From Marinomonas piezotolerans (GTDB taxonomy: Bacteria > Pseudomonadota > Gammaproteobacteria > Pseudomonadales > Marinomonadaceae): 64,000 nt of DNA. The notes under the pieces are model-generated. The model saw only the letters and a program-made list of their open reading frames with translations, did no database searches and had not been told where the DNA came from. Shown piece after piece: positions 19,196-27,756 of the stretch; position 1 is the first letter of the stretch; each line of letters starts with the position of its first letter. The DNA is taken from contig NZ_QKRA01000008.1 in NCBI RefSeq assembly GCF_003362755.1, forward strand, positions 1-64,000, read 5' to 3'. The position numbers and the translations under genes are program-made.

Positions 19196-19582
19196 TTAAT
19201 GAACCTGATGAATTTGAATGCTAGAAGCTTCTCGAGTGCGGCCCTCTTGATTAAGTCGATCAAGATACATTTGCCATAATTCACTATAGTTCTTGCCCAA
19301 ATTATAGAGGTATTCCCATGTGTATAACCCAGTATCGTGACCATCATCAAAGCTGATTTTAAGCGCATAATTACCCGCACCTTCGATGTCCATGATCGCA
19401 ACATCACGTTTGCCAAACTGTAGGATCGGAATCTGAGCACCATGGCCACGTACTTCAGCGGAGGGGGAGTGAACTCGCAGGTACTCTGCGCTCAATCGAT
19501 ACTGCGCGCCATCGGCAAACACCAGTTCCAATTCACGAGATTGCTTATGATAGTGGATTTTAGTCGGGACTGGCGTTGCCAT
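19196..19582 (-). CDS. DUF971 family protein
   Basis: The 128-residue protein is a stand-alone DUF971 domain (gamma-butyrobetaine hydroxylase N-terminal-like): KIHYHKQSRELELVFADG, LSAEYLRVHSPSAEV and GLYTWEYLYNLGKNY. In eukaryotic relatives this region binds zinc, but the bacterial single-domain form has no proven function. It follows hslU by 22 nt and likely shares its transcript, an order also known from Pseudomonas. Confidence 0.88.
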   Translation of the reverse strand: MATPVPTKIHYHKQSRELELVFADGAQYRLSAEYLRVHSPSAEVRGHGAQIPILQFGKRDVAIMDIEGAGNYALKISFDDGHDTGLYTWEYLYNLGKNYSELWQMYLDRLNQEGRTREASSIQIHQVH

Positions 19583-19604
19583 AAAGGGTTCTCGATACAG
19601 TAGG

Positions 19605-20927
19605 TTATAAGATGTATTGGCTTAGATCTTCGTTTTGTGCAACTTCACCAAGTTGCTCATCGACATATGCTGCCGTGATATCGACTTGTTGTCCATCCGG
19701 CATGTCGCTGGCAGAGTAAGATACTTCCTCTAACAGGCGCTCCAAGACCGTATGTAAGCGACGTGCGCCGATGTTTTCGGTGCGCTCGTTGACTTGGCAA
19801 GCGATCTCGGCCAAGCGCGTAATGCCTTCATCAGTAAAGTTTAAATTGATGTTTTCCGTTTTCGCCAATGCAACATATTGCTTGGTCAACGAGGCGCTTG
19901 GCTCCGTTAGAATGCGTTTGAAGTCTTCTACGGTGAGAGCGTCCAGTTCGACGCGAATAGGCAAACGACCTTGTAATTCAGGAATTAGATCGGATGGCTT
20001 CGATAGATGGAAGGCGCCCGATGCAATGAATAGAATATGGTCGGTCTTGATCATGCCGTATTTGGTGTTCACGGTGCAGCCCTCGATAAGAGGTAATAAA
20101 TCACGTTGTACACCTTCGCGTGACACTTCGCCACTGGAGCGTTCTGAGCTTTTTGCGACCTTGTCGATTTCGTCTAGAAAGACGATGCCATGTTGCTCCA
20201 CCGCTTCGACAGCACGCGCTTTTAGATCGTCTTCATTAACCAGCTTCGCTGCTTCTTCATCACGCACGTGACGCAGAGCCTCTTTAACCTTCATTTTACG
20301 CTTTTTCTTGCGCTCGTTCCCCATATTGGAGAATAGGTTCTGCAATTGGCTGGTCATTTCTTCCATGCCTGGAGGCGTCATGATTTCAACGCCAACTGGC
20401 GCATCAGACACTTCAATGTCGATCTCTTTGTCATCCAGTTGACCTTCCCGTAGCTTCTTACGGAATGTCTGGCGAGTGGAGCTGCTGGCCGAATCTTCTT
20501 CAAAGCCACGAGCAGGTGGCAATAAGGCATCTAAGATTCGATCCTCAGCGGCGTCTTCCGCTTTGTGCTTCATGCGTTCCGTTTCTTGTTCGCGAAACAT
20601 TTTTAACGAAGTTTCAACGAGATCGCGAATAATAGAGTCCACATCACGGCCAACATAGCCCACTTCTGTGAATTTCGTCGCTTCAATCTTAATAAAGGGT
20701 GCATTGGATAGCTTGGCTAAGCGGCGCGCGATTTCGGTTTTACCAACACCCGTTGGACCGATCATTAAAATATTCTTTGGGGTCACTTCAGCACGCATGT
20801 TGTCATCAAGCTGCATGCGACGCCAACGGTTACGTAGAGCGATTGCTACGGCGCGTTTGGCACTTTGTTGGCCAATAATGTGTTGGTCTAATGCATTGAC
20901 CGTTTCACGTGGAGTCATGTTGCTCAT
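19605..20927 (-). CDS. hslU: HslU ATPase subunit of the HslUV protease
   Basis: The 440-residue AAA+ unfoldase forms hexamers that feed substrates to HslV in the cytosol. Walker A is GPTGVGKTE, Walker [10 protein letters not shown], with the sensor region near ENIGARRLH and the C-terminal DLSQYIL that docks into HslV. The variable I-domain (about 110-240) is present. The ATG at 20927 (MSNMTPRE) with GAGAGA upstream is preferred over one seven codons earlier. It lies 32 nt after hslV. Confidence 0.96.
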   Translation of the reverse strand: MSNMTPRETVNALDQHIIGQQSAKRAVAIALRNRWRRMQLDDNMRAEVTPKNILMIGPTGVGKTEIARRLAKLSNAPFIKIEATKFTEVGYVGRDVDSIIRDLVETSLKMFREQETERMKHKAEDAAEDRILDALLPPARGFEEDSASSSTRQTFRKKLREGQLDDKEIDIEVSDAPVGVEIMTPPGMEEMTSQLQNLFSNMGNERKKKRKMKVKEALRHVRDEEAAKLVNEDDLKARAVEAVEQHGIVFLDEIDKVAKSSERSSGEVSREGVQRDLLPLIEGCTVNTKYGMIKTDHILFIASGAFHLSKPSDLIPELQGRLPIRVELDALTVEDFKRILTEPSASLTKQYVALAKTENINLNFTDEGITRLAEIACQVNERTENIGARRLHTVLERLLEEVSYSASDMPDGQQVDITAAYVDEQLGEVAQNEDLSQYIL

Positions 20928-20959
20928 AATACAGTCTCTCAAATTCATCTAGTTGAATG

Positions 20960-21511
20960 CTATTGCGTGTGGTCTTCTAGCTTGTGATCGATATTAATCG
21001 TTTCGATCGTCAAGTTGTGGTTTGTGAAGACACAAATATCCGCAGCAATATTCAGACTTTTTTCTACGATGTCTTTAGCGCTTAGGTCAGTGTTATCGAT
21101 CAAAGCACGCGCCGCAGCTTCTGCGTAGTTACCACCAGAACCAATGGCTAACGCGCCATGCTGAGGTTCAACGACATCTCCAGTACCGGTAATAATAAGG
21201 GTGCTGTCTGCGTTGGCGACAATAAGCATCGCTTCAAGCTTGCGCAGTGCTTTGTCTGAACGCCAGTCTTTTGCCAGATCTACCGCGGCTCGAACCAGAT
21301 GACCTTGATGTTTTTCAAGTTGCCCTTCGAAGCGTTCGAATAGAGTGAATGCGTCCGCAGTCCCCCCCGCGAAGCCTGCAATGACTTCACCGCGATATAA
21401 ACGGCGTACTTTGCGCGCGTTGCCTTTCATCACTGTGTTGCCAAGTGATACTTGCCCATCGCCACCAACGACGACTTGGTTATCTTTGCGTACGGTTAGA
21501 ATCGTAGTCAT
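20960..21511 (-). CDS. hslV: HslV peptidase subunit of the HslUV protease
   Basis: The 183-residue proteasome-type peptidase begins [20 protein letters not shown]; the second residue is the threonine that becomes the N-terminal nucleophile. [17 protein letters not shown] and [14 protein letters not shown] are conserved. It is first in the hslV-hslU-DUF971-ubiJ run and is preceded by a consensus heat-shock promoter. Confidence 0.97.
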   Translation of the reverse strand: MTTILTVRKDNQVVVGGDGQVSLGNTVMKGNARKVRRLYRGEVIAGFAGGTADAFTLFERFEGQLEKHQGHLVRAAVDLAKDWRSDKALRKLEAMLIVANADSTLIITGTGDVVEPQHGALAIGSGGNYAEAAARALIDNTDLSAKDIVEKSLNIAADICVFTNHNLTIETINIDHKLEDHTQ

Positions 21512-21539
21512 GGTTTACTCCAAATTCGATTAATAACCG

Positions 21540-21567
21540 AAATGGGGGTATAGCTGAGGATTTCAAG
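21540..21567 (-). promoter_or_regulatory. Sigma-32 (RpoH) heat-shock promoter of hslVU
   Basis: On the minus strand CTTGAAA (-35, 21567-21561) and CCCCATTT (-10, 21547-21540) are separated by 13 nt, an essentially perfect match to the RpoH consensus. It sits about 29 nt before the hslV ATG. hslVU is a classic heat-shock operon. Confidence 0.9.
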
Positions 21568-21600
21568 CGTTGCCAATAGGCTTTGACAACGCTTTGAGGG

Positions 21601-22203
21601 TTATTGCTCTTTTTTTACTTTGTAGGTGTAAGACTCGATGCCCATACTGACTAGCTTGTCTTGAGCACGGTTTTCGGCGGAACGCGTGTCGAAGGGGCCG
21701 ACGACAACCCGATACCAAACGCCGTTATCACCGGATGTCTTACGAATAGCGGCCTCTAATCCAGATAAAATGAGTTTCGCACGCAATCGGTCCGCTTCTT
21801 CATTGGATCGGAACGAAGCCGCTTGAACCATGTAGTAAAAGTCTTGCTCACCACGTGGAGTGTAGTGATAAGCGTCCACATGACTGGTATCAACTTCACT
21901 GTCTTGCAAAATCTGATAGAACTCGAAGGTTTCTTTTTTGGTGTCCGCGGACTTAGCAGTCTTTTCCTGCTTTGGTTCAGGTGTCGCTTTTTGAGCGGGC
22001 GCAGGTTTGACAACAGGCGCTGGCTTGATAGTCGGAGCACTGGCAGGCTGAGGTGTAACAGTAGAGATCTTTACTAATACAAAGATAAAGGCCGCTAACA
22101 GGCCTGGCACAATGAGCCATAGCCACCAAGGTACTTTACGTTTAGGTGGTGGTGGCGCTTTTCGGGTAGCCCCTTTTCGTGTTCGGCCACCTTTGGCAGC
22201 CAT
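21601..22203 (-). CDS. SPOR-domain cell-division protein (FtsN-like)
   Basis: The 200-residue bitopic membrane protein has a short basic cytoplasmic start (AAKGGRTRKGATRK), a TM helix (WWLWLIVPGLLAAFIFVLVK), a Pro/Ala/Lys-rich linker and a C-terminal SPOR domain (YYMVQAASFRSNEEADRLRA to the end). SPOR domains bind denuded glycan at the division septum. The location between priA and hslV matches the FtsN-like gene of pseudomonads. The ATG at 22203 is chosen by comparison; earlier in-frame starts (22251, 22218) have no better ribosome-binding site. Confidence 0.82.
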   Translation of the reverse strand: MAAKGGRTRKGATRKAPPPPKRKVPWWLWLIVPGLLAAFIFVLVKISTVTPQPASAPTIKPAPVVKPAPAQKATPEPKQEKTAKSADTKKETFEFYQILQDSEVDTSHVDAYHYTPRGEQDFYYMVQAASFRSNEEADRLRAKLILSGLEAAIRKTSGDNGVWYRVVVGPFDTRSAENRAQDKLVSMGIESYTYKVKKEQ

Positions 22204-22266
22204 GAGCATAAAATTTAACATGGGAGGTATCGTTATCATGTAAGTGCGCACATTATGCGCAGTGTG

Positions 22267-24507
22267 TTAAAAAGTTTCCAGTGGGTCAACGTCGATGGCG
22301 AAGCGAATTCTTTGGTTTTTGGTGTTTTGTTCGAGCCATTGTGCGGCGAATGCCACACATTGATGCAGTGGACCTCTTTGAGTGCCTTTCAGGCAGAGTA
22401 ATGCTCGGTGTTGGCCAGCTTTACGCACAATGATGGCGGTGTACGGTCCAATGATTTGCATGTCATCGGGTAGTGTTACGCTTAATTGGTTACGTAGTTG
22501 CATCAATACGCCCATGGCCTGTTGCTCTTGTGCTGATTCAGCGCGAACAATGGCCTGGTATTGAAAAGGGGGGAGCGCTAATTGCTGTCTTTCTCTGAGC
22601 CCATCCATGGCAAAGGCTTCGTAGCCTTGCGTGCAAAGGCATTCAATTGCGGGATGCTCTGGGTGATACGTCTGCAGTAAAACATGGCCTCGTTTGGAAG
22701 CACGTCCAGCGCGCCCTGCGACTTGGGTAATCAGTTGGGCTGTTCGCTCCATACCGCGAAAGTCGGAGGAGAATAATCCGACGTCAGCATCCATAATGAC
22801 AACTAACGTAACATTTGGGAAATGGTGTCCTTTAGCGAGCATCTGAGTGCCGACTAGGATGGCTTGATCGTGTTCATGGATCTTTTGCGTAATTTGCGTC
22901 AGCGCTGACTTTCTTTGGGTGCTATCTCGGTCAATACGTAGAATGGGTGTATTCTTAAATAGCTGATTGAGAATGCCTTCTACTTGTTCTGTGCCTTCTC
23001 CTACCGTAAAAAGCTCGTCGCTTTGACAATCAGGGCAGGTGTGAAGCAGCGCTTTGTGGCTATCACAATGATGACAATGGAGTTTATTGGCACGTTTATG
23101 GACGGTGAGGTTCGCATCACAATGATCACAACTCGCAATCCAACCACACTGGTGGCACATCAAGGTCGGGGCATAACCGCGTCGATTTAAAAAAACGAGC
23201 ACTTGTTCTTTTTTTTCTAGGGTTTGCTTCATTCGCTCTAGAGTATGCTCGCTGAAGCCCTGCTTAAGAGTTTGTCCGCGTAAATCGATGCGCTCCATTT
23301 CGGGGAGCTCGGCATTGCCCGCTCTCTGGCGTAATTTTAACCAGTGATAACGTTTCTGTAAGGCATTCGTGAGGCTCTCATAAGAAGGCGTTGCTGAGGC
23401 AAGTAAAACGGGGATATTCAGACCTTGGGCACGTTTGATCGCAAGGTCTCTGGCGTGGTATCGAAACCCTTCGTGTTGTTTGTATGATGCATCATGTTCT
23501 TCATCAATGATGATAAGACCTAGATCTAGAGTTGGGATAAAAACGCTGGAGCGTGTGCCTATGATGATTTTGGCATCGCCTTTTTCAACCATAAGCCATG
23601 CATCGAGGCGTTCCCGATCGGTCATATTAGAGTGCATCAAAACAATATCAGTATTAAAACGTCCCTCAAATCGCCTTAAGGTTTGTGGGGTTAGGCCAAT
23701 CTCGGGCACCATAACCAAGATCTGCTTATCTTCTGCAAGCAGTGCTTCAATGACTCGTAAAAACACCTCGGTCTTACCGCTGCCAGTGATGCCATCCAGT
23801 AATGCGACACCGAATTCATCTTTCATCGCCAAGAGTGCTTTGGTAGCAGCGGCTTGTTCATTATTGAGTGTCGGAGGTACTTGTTTTTGATGGGCGTGTG
23901 TTTCGCGCGCACGCTTGAATGCGCGCTGTTCACTTCGGATCAAGCCTTTTTTCTCTAGTGCTTTGGTAGCGCTACTGTTTACATCCAGTACTGAAATAAG
24001 GTGTGGGCTTAAACCGTGTGTGGCATGTTCCTGGGCGGCTTTGAGAAACGCTTTTTGCAATTTGGCTCGATTAAGTGTTTCAAGGTCCGTGGCCGCTCCC
24101 TCCTCCGTGACAAACCACCATGTTTCACTGCGGAAATCAGCAGACTCGCCTTTACGAAGGCTGGTTGGTAAGGCATGGAAAAACACTTCTCCAAGAGGGT
24201 GGTGATAATAACGTGATGCCCATACGCATAGCTCGAACAATTCACGATCGATGATTGGGCTATCATCAAGTAGAGCCGTTAGAGGCTTAATTTGAGCATC
24301 AGGGTAGTCACTCTGTGCGACCGTTTCGATGACTAACCCGATTGCTTGACGATCACCATTTCCAAAGGGCACTTTGACTCGCATCCCTGGGCGTAATTCG
24401 TGTCGATATGCCAAAGCTTTAGGTACTTTGTAATCAAAGGTCGCTCGCAGCGGCACATTCAGTGCAACTTTGACATACGGGTGAGCAGTGAGCAGAGTAT
24501 CTACCAT
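22267..24507 (-). CDS. priA: Primosomal protein N' (replication restart helicase)
   Basis: The 746-residue superfamily 2 helicase restarts stalled replication forks. It has the N-terminal 3'-DNA-binding domain, Walker A in DGITGSGKTEVFL, the DEEH box (IDEEHDASYKQ), and a zinc-binding insert with eight cysteines (CHQCGWIASCDHC, then CHHC and CPDC). C-terminal motifs include GTQMLAKGHHFP and TQVAGRAGR. The ATG at 24507 is chosen over an upstream TTG. It precedes the SPOR gene by 63 nt. Confidence 0.95.
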   Translation of the reverse strand: MVDTLLTAHPYVKVALNVPLRATFDYKVPKALAYRHELRPGMRVKVPFGNGDRQAIGLVIETVAQSDYPDAQIKPLTALLDDSPIIDRELFELCVWASRYYHHPLGEVFFHALPTSLRKGESADFRSETWWFVTEEGAATDLETLNRAKLQKAFLKAAQEHATHGLSPHLISVLDVNSSATKALEKKGLIRSEQRAFKRARETHAHQKQVPPTLNNEQAAATKALLAMKDEFGVALLDGITGSGKTEVFLRVIEALLAEDKQILVMVPEIGLTPQTLRRFEGRFNTDIVLMHSNMTDRERLDAWLMVEKGDAKIIIGTRSSVFIPTLDLGLIIIDEEHDASYKQHEGFRYHARDLAIKRAQGLNIPVLLASATPSYESLTNALQKRYHWLKLRQRAGNAELPEMERIDLRGQTLKQGFSEHTLERMKQTLEKKEQVLVFLNRRGYAPTLMCHQCGWIASCDHCDANLTVHKRANKLHCHHCDSHKALLHTCPDCQSDELFTVGEGTEQVEGILNQLFKNTPILRIDRDSTQRKSALTQITQKIHEHDQAILVGTQMLAKGHHFPNVTLVVIMDADVGLFSSDFRGMERTAQLITQVAGRAGRASKRGHVLLQTYHPEHPAIECLCTQGYEAFAMDGLRERQQLALPPFQYQAIVRAESAQEQQAMGVLMQLRNQLSVTLPDDMQIIGPYTAIIVRKAGQHRALLCLKGTQRGPLHQCVAFAAQWLEQNTKNQRIRFAIDVDPLETF

Positions 24508-24639
24508 CGAAAGACTAATACCTTGATTTTTCAACGAAAAAGTTTGAGCTAACAATACATGATATTAGTGTACGTTAGTCAGCTTTGAAAATGTGAACTT
24601 TTCATGTACCTATTGGGATGGAAAATATCATAAAAGGGG

Positions 24640-24668
24640 TTGCTGAAATGAGCTTTGCCGCCTAAAAT
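24640..24668 (+). promoter_or_regulatory. Candidate sigma-70 promoter of rpmE
   Basis: TTGCTG and TAAAAT are separated by 17 nt, giving a leader of roughly 95 nt before the rpmE ATG. Confidence 0.5.
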
Positions 24669-24687
24669 ACGCGGCTCTTGGTACCAC

Positions 24688-24704
24688 TGTACAATAGATG
24701 TACA
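24688..24704 (+). promoter_or_regulatory. TGTACA repeat in the rpmE leader
   Basis: TGTACA-ATAGA-TGTACA is both a direct and an inverted repeat, lying in the predicted leader of rpmE. It could form a small hairpin or be a protein site. The rpmE leader is known to be an autoregulatory target in E. coli; whether this element serves that role is unknown. Confidence 0.35.
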
Positions 24705-24772
24705 ACGAATCGTGCGGTGCTTGGCAAAAGCGTTGACCAAGTGGCGGCACACCAACCTTAAGGTAAAATACG

Positions 24773-24988
24773 ATGCAAAAAGAAATCCATCCAAAATACT
24801 CTACCGTAACTGCAACTTGTACTTGCGGTAACACACTTACTCTTAACTCGACTCTAGGTAACGACCTACACATCGACGTTTGTAGCCAGTGTCACCCATT
24901 CTACACAGGTCAGCAAAAAATGCTTGATACTGGTGGTCGTGTTGATCGCTTCAAAAAGCGTTTCGGAGCTCGTCGTTCTACTAAGTAA
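24773..24988 (+). CDS. rpmE: 50S ribosomal protein bL31 (zinc form)
   Basis: The 71-residue protein [20 protein letters not shown] has the zinc-binding cysteine set (CTC, then CSQC) of the C+ type bL31, followed by [20 protein letters not shown]. It sits on the subunit interface of the ribosome. The gene is divergent from priA, a common arrangement. Its terminator lies inside the start of the next gene. Confidence 0.97.
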   Translation: MQKEIHPKYSTVTATCTCGNTLTLNSTLGNDLHIDVCSQCHPFYTGQQKMLDTGGRVDRFKKRFGARRSTK

Positions 24989-25004
24989 TTGGTGGATGAA
25001 ACGC

Positions 25005-25775
25005 ATGAGTATTCTAAAAAAGCGCCGGGCATTTTGCTTGGCGCTTTTTTTATGGTTGCCGTTTGGCAGCTATGCGCAGTGTGTCGCTCAAGGTGAACTG
25101 AACGTGGCGCAGGTCAGCAAAGTGATTGATGGTGATACCATCCATTTGACTGATGGCCGTAAAGTACGTTTGATTGGTGTCGATACGCCAGAACTTGATC
25201 ACCGTGATGGTAATCATGACGATTTCGCGGTCGAAGCGAGAATGATGCTCAAAAAACTTGCTGGCCAAGTGGTATACTGGCAAGTAGGTTTAGAGCCTGA
25301 AGATCGGTATGGTCGTAAATTGTATTATTTATTTACGAAAGATCGAGTCTCGATTTCAAGTGAGCTATTATCAGCTGGACTTGGGTATCGTGTCGCGATC
25401 CCTCCTAACCTGAATTATCAGAGCTGCTTTGATCAAGCAGAGCTCGAAGCAAGGCACGCAATGCGAGGCCTATGGCAAAAACCACCGTTATGGCAGCCAA
25501 AAGCTGGATTTACGGTTGTTCGTCCAACCATCGACTTAGTCACGCGTAATCGGGGTGGTTGGTGGCTAGAAACTGAATGGGATTTAGTCATACATATACC
25601 GCGATTTGCAGAGCATTTCTGGACTGAAAAAGAGCTGTTTCTTCTTCAGGGAAAGGCTGTTGAAGCGCGAGGTTGGCAATATCAACGTAAGAAGCGGCAG
25701 AATGATCGATTTAAATCATTTGTTTTAACAGTGAAACATCCGCAAGACTTACGTAGAATTACTGTGTCACAGTGA
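25005..25775 (+). CDS. Secreted thermonuclease-like (SNase) protein
   Basis: The 256-residue protein has a signal peptide (KKRRAFCLALFLWLPFGSYA) and an SNase-fold domain: VSKVIDGDTIHLTDGRKVRLIGVDTPEL, then AVEARMML, EPEDRYGRKLYYL, AGLGYRV and EARHAMRGLW. The Asp, Arg and Glu residues of staphylococcal nuclease-type sites are recognisable. A C-terminal OB-like extension of unknown role follows. GGTGG at 24991-24995 favours the ATG at 25005; 24996 is an alternative. The first 16 codons also encode the rpmE terminator. Confidence 0.85.
   Translation: MSILKKRRAFCLALFLWLPFGSYAQCVAQGELNVAQVSKVIDGDTIHLTDGRKVRLIGVDTPELDHRDGNHDDFAVEARMMLKKLAGQVVYWQVGLEPEDRYGRKLYYLFTKDRVSISSELLSAGLGYRVAIPPNLNYQSCFDQAELEARHAMRGLWQKPPLWQPKAGFTVVRPTIDLVTRNRGGWWLETEWDLVIHIPRFAEHFWTEKELFLLQGKAVEARGWQYQRKKRQNDRFKSFVLTVKHPQDLRRITVSQ
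25016..25051 (+). terminator. rpmE terminator embedded in the nuclease signal-peptide codons
   Basis: AAAAAAGCGCC, a 14-nt loop, then GGCGCTTTTTTT make a typical intrinsic terminator 28 nt after the rpmE stop. All of it lies within codons 4-16 of the downstream nuclease gene, so read-through or translation of those codons decides expression of the nuclease. Confidence 0.75.
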
Positions 25776-25906
25776 TTGTGACAACTACTATTACTACTAT
25801 ATAAGGCACCACTTCAAACGTTCTGACACAGGATGTGTTTAGTTTTGAATAAGGGGTCAACTGCTGAAAAAGCAAATGAACAACACTAATTAGACGGAAT
25901 AAGATA

Positions 25907-27175
25907 ATGGCAGAAGATTTTAAACAAGCCGCTCTTGAGTACCATGAGCAACCAGTACCGGGTAAGTTGAGTATTACGATTACCAAGCCGACTGCAACTT
26001 CACGCGACCTATCGTTGGCGTACAGCCCAGGCGTTGCAGAGCCTTGCCGTGAAATTGCTAAAGACCCAGAGGCGGCTTACCGCTACACAGGTAAGGGCAA
26101 CTTAGTGGCAGTTATTTCTGATGGTACTGCGGTACTAGGCCTAGGTAACATTGGCCCATTGGCGTCTAAGCCAGTAATGGAAGGTAAAGGCGTATTATTC
26201 AAACGCTTCGCGGGGGTCAACTCTGTTGACGTAGAAGTGGAAGCAGAAAGCCCAGAAGCATTTATCGACACGGTAGCACGCATCGCGAATACTTACGGCG
26301 GCATTAACTTAGAAGACATCAAAGCTCCAGAATGTTTTGAAATTGAGCGTCAGCTTATTGAGCGCTGTTCTATCCCTGTATTTCACGATGACCAACACGG
26401 AACAGCGATTGTAACGGCTGCTGGCCTGTTGAATGCACTAGAGTTACAAGGTAAAGCGATTGAAGAGGCTAAAATCGTATGCCTAGGCGCTGGTGCAGCG
26501 GCAACAGCGTGTATGAATCTAATCATTGCTTGTGGCGCGAAGCGTGAAAACATTTTCGTGCTTGATCGCAAGGGTGTGATTCACTCAGGTCGTGATGATC
26601 TAAATGAATACAAAGCGACGTTTGCTCACGAAACCGACGCACGTACATTAGACGATGCCATCGATGGCGCGGATGTATTCATTGGCGTATCGGGTCCAGA
26701 TCTACTGACAGTTGAGCAGTTGAAAAAAATGGCTGCCAATCCAGTTGTGTTTGCATGTTCAAACCCAGATCCAGAAATTAATCCTGAAGCGGCATTGGCT
26801 GCGCGCGATGATTTGATTATGGCGACAGGCCGCTCTGACTACCCGAACCAAGTAAATAATGTACTTGGCTTCCCATTCATTTTCCGTGGTGCTTTAGACG
26901 TTCGTGCGACTAAGATCAACGAAGAAATGAAAGTAGCGGCAGTGCACGCATTGAAAGATCTTGCGAAAGAAGAAGCGCCTGCAGAAGTTGTTGCAGCATA
27001 CGGTGGCGCGGCGTTGACGTTTGGTAAAGAGTACATCTTGCCGAAGCCAATGGACACTCGTTTGTTGACGAATGTTTCTGCGGCGGTTGCGCGTGCTGCG
27101 GTAGATTCTGGTGTAGCGTCTTTGCCATACCCAGACTTTTACCCACTAGAGAACTTAGATCGTTTCGGCGCATAA
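25907..27175 (+). CDS. Malic enzyme (short form)
   Basis: The 422-residue enzyme oxidatively decarboxylates malate to pyruvate with NAD(P). It has the N-terminal malic domain ([55 protein letters not shown]) and an NAD-binding domain ([26 protein letters not shown]). The phosphotransacetylase-like C-terminal half of full-length MaeB is missing; the short form is common in pseudomonads and is a complete enzyme. Cofactor preference cannot be told. It has a weak ACGGAA ribosome-binding site. Confidence 0.93.
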   Translation: MAEDFKQAALEYHEQPVPGKLSITITKPTATSRDLSLAYSPGVAEPCREIAKDPEAAYRYTGKGNLVAVISDGTAVLGLGNIGPLASKPVMEGKGVLFKRFAGVNSVDVEVEAESPEAFIDTVARIANTYGGINLEDIKAPECFEIERQLIERCSIPVFHDDQHGTAIVTAAGLLNALELQGKAIEEAKIVCLGAGAAATACMNLIIACGAKRENIFVLDRKGVIHSGRDDLNEYKATFAHETDARTLDDAIDGADVFIGVSGPDLLTVEQLKKMAANPVVFACSNPDPEINPEAALAARDDLIMATGRSDYPNQVNNVLGFPFIFRGALDVRATKINEEMKVAAVHALKDLAKEEAPAEVVAAYGGAALTFGKEYILPKPMDTRLLTNVSAAVARAAVDSGVASLPYPDFYPLENLDRFGA

Positions 27176-27197
27176 TGCCTCGATTCTGAACTGTATT

Positions 27198-27231
27198 GAA
27201 AAGGCGATGCTGAAAAGCATCGCCTTTTTTA
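27198..27231 (+). terminator. Intrinsic terminator of malic enzyme gene
   Basis: AAAAGGCGATGCT-GAAA-AGCATCGCCTTTTTT, 22 nt after the stop codon. Confidence 0.92.
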
Positions 27232-27316
27232 TTGAATTTGAATGGCTTGTCAGGGTTGGTCTAGTGTGTGAAAAGGTTTGCGAGCAAGGTGTAAAGTAGC
27301 AAGTATTTTGTCTTTT

Positions 27317-27344
27317 TCTTCAGTAGGTTAGGGCCTACTGAAGA
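27317..27344 (+). promoter_or_regulatory. Hairpin overlapping the lipoprotein ribosome-binding site
   Basis: TCTTCAGTAGG and CCTACTGAAGA are perfect 11-bp inverted repeats around a TTAGGG loop. The right arm runs into the purine-rich GAAGAGGAGA site that precedes the ATG at 27355, so folding could partly hide it. An operator for a dimeric repressor is an alternative. Confidence 0.5.
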
Positions 27345-27354
27345 GGAGACTAAA

Positions 27355-27594
27355 ATGAAGTTACTTACGCCCCTTACACATAAGAATGCACAGCTTTCCC
27401 TAGATAAGTTGTGTCTAACGTTAATAATGTTGTGTGTGGTGTTGCTTTCGGGATGTTCAGTTCACAAAGTGGCGGGTGAAATCGCTGGAGTAGAAGTTGA
27501 AGCCAGTCGCAATGACCGCCACCACAAGTCTGATAAGCAATCATATAATCGTTTTTGCCCGCCAGGGCAGCGCAAAAAAGGTCACTGTTACTAA
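27355..27594 (+). CDS. Small lipoprotein of unknown function
   Basis: The 79-residue protein has an N-terminal basic/hydrophobic signal with lipobox LLSGC (cysteine at residue 34), so the mature part is a short, polar, lipid-anchored peptide of 46 residues (SVHKVAGEIAGVEVEASRND and a basic, cysteine-containing end CPPGQRKKGHCY). I do not recognise the family; the PPGQRKKGHC end resembles motifs in other short marine lipoproteins. A strong GAGGAGA site precedes the ATG. Confidence 0.7.
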   Translation: MKLLTPLTHKNAQLSLDKLCLTLIMLCVVLLSGCSVHKVAGEIAGVEVEASRNDRHHKSDKQSYNRFCPPGQRKKGHCY

Positions 27595-27630
27595 TAAGTC
27601 ATTACCGATAAGTAAGACCGAACTGAGAAT

Positions 27631-27662
27631 AAAAAAAGAGCCAATCAACCGGCTCTTTTTTT
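27631..27662. terminator. Bidirectional intrinsic terminator after the lipoprotein gene
   Basis: AAAAAAAGAGCC-AATCAACC-GGCTCTTTTTTT has A- and T-tracts on both sides of the stem. Confidence 0.88.
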
Positions 27663-27697
27663 ATTGTTTCAAGAAAAGTTATAGGACGTCCTGAAGT

Positions 27698-27725
27698 AAA
27701 AAAGCCAGAGTGTTAGCTCTGGCTT
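27698..27725 (-). terminator. Intrinsic terminator of the OmpA-family gene
   Basis: On the minus strand AGCCAGAG-loop-CTCTGGCT is followed by TTTTTT, about 30 nt beyond the porin stop codon. Confidence 0.85.
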
Positions 27726-27756
27726 CCTAAAAGACCTCAACTGGAAAGATAAAGTG

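Noticed and set aside
21565-21594. AAGCGTTG/CAACGCTT hairpin after the SPOR gene as terminator
   Set aside because: No T-run follows; the sequence is better explained by the overlapping sigma-32 -35 element.
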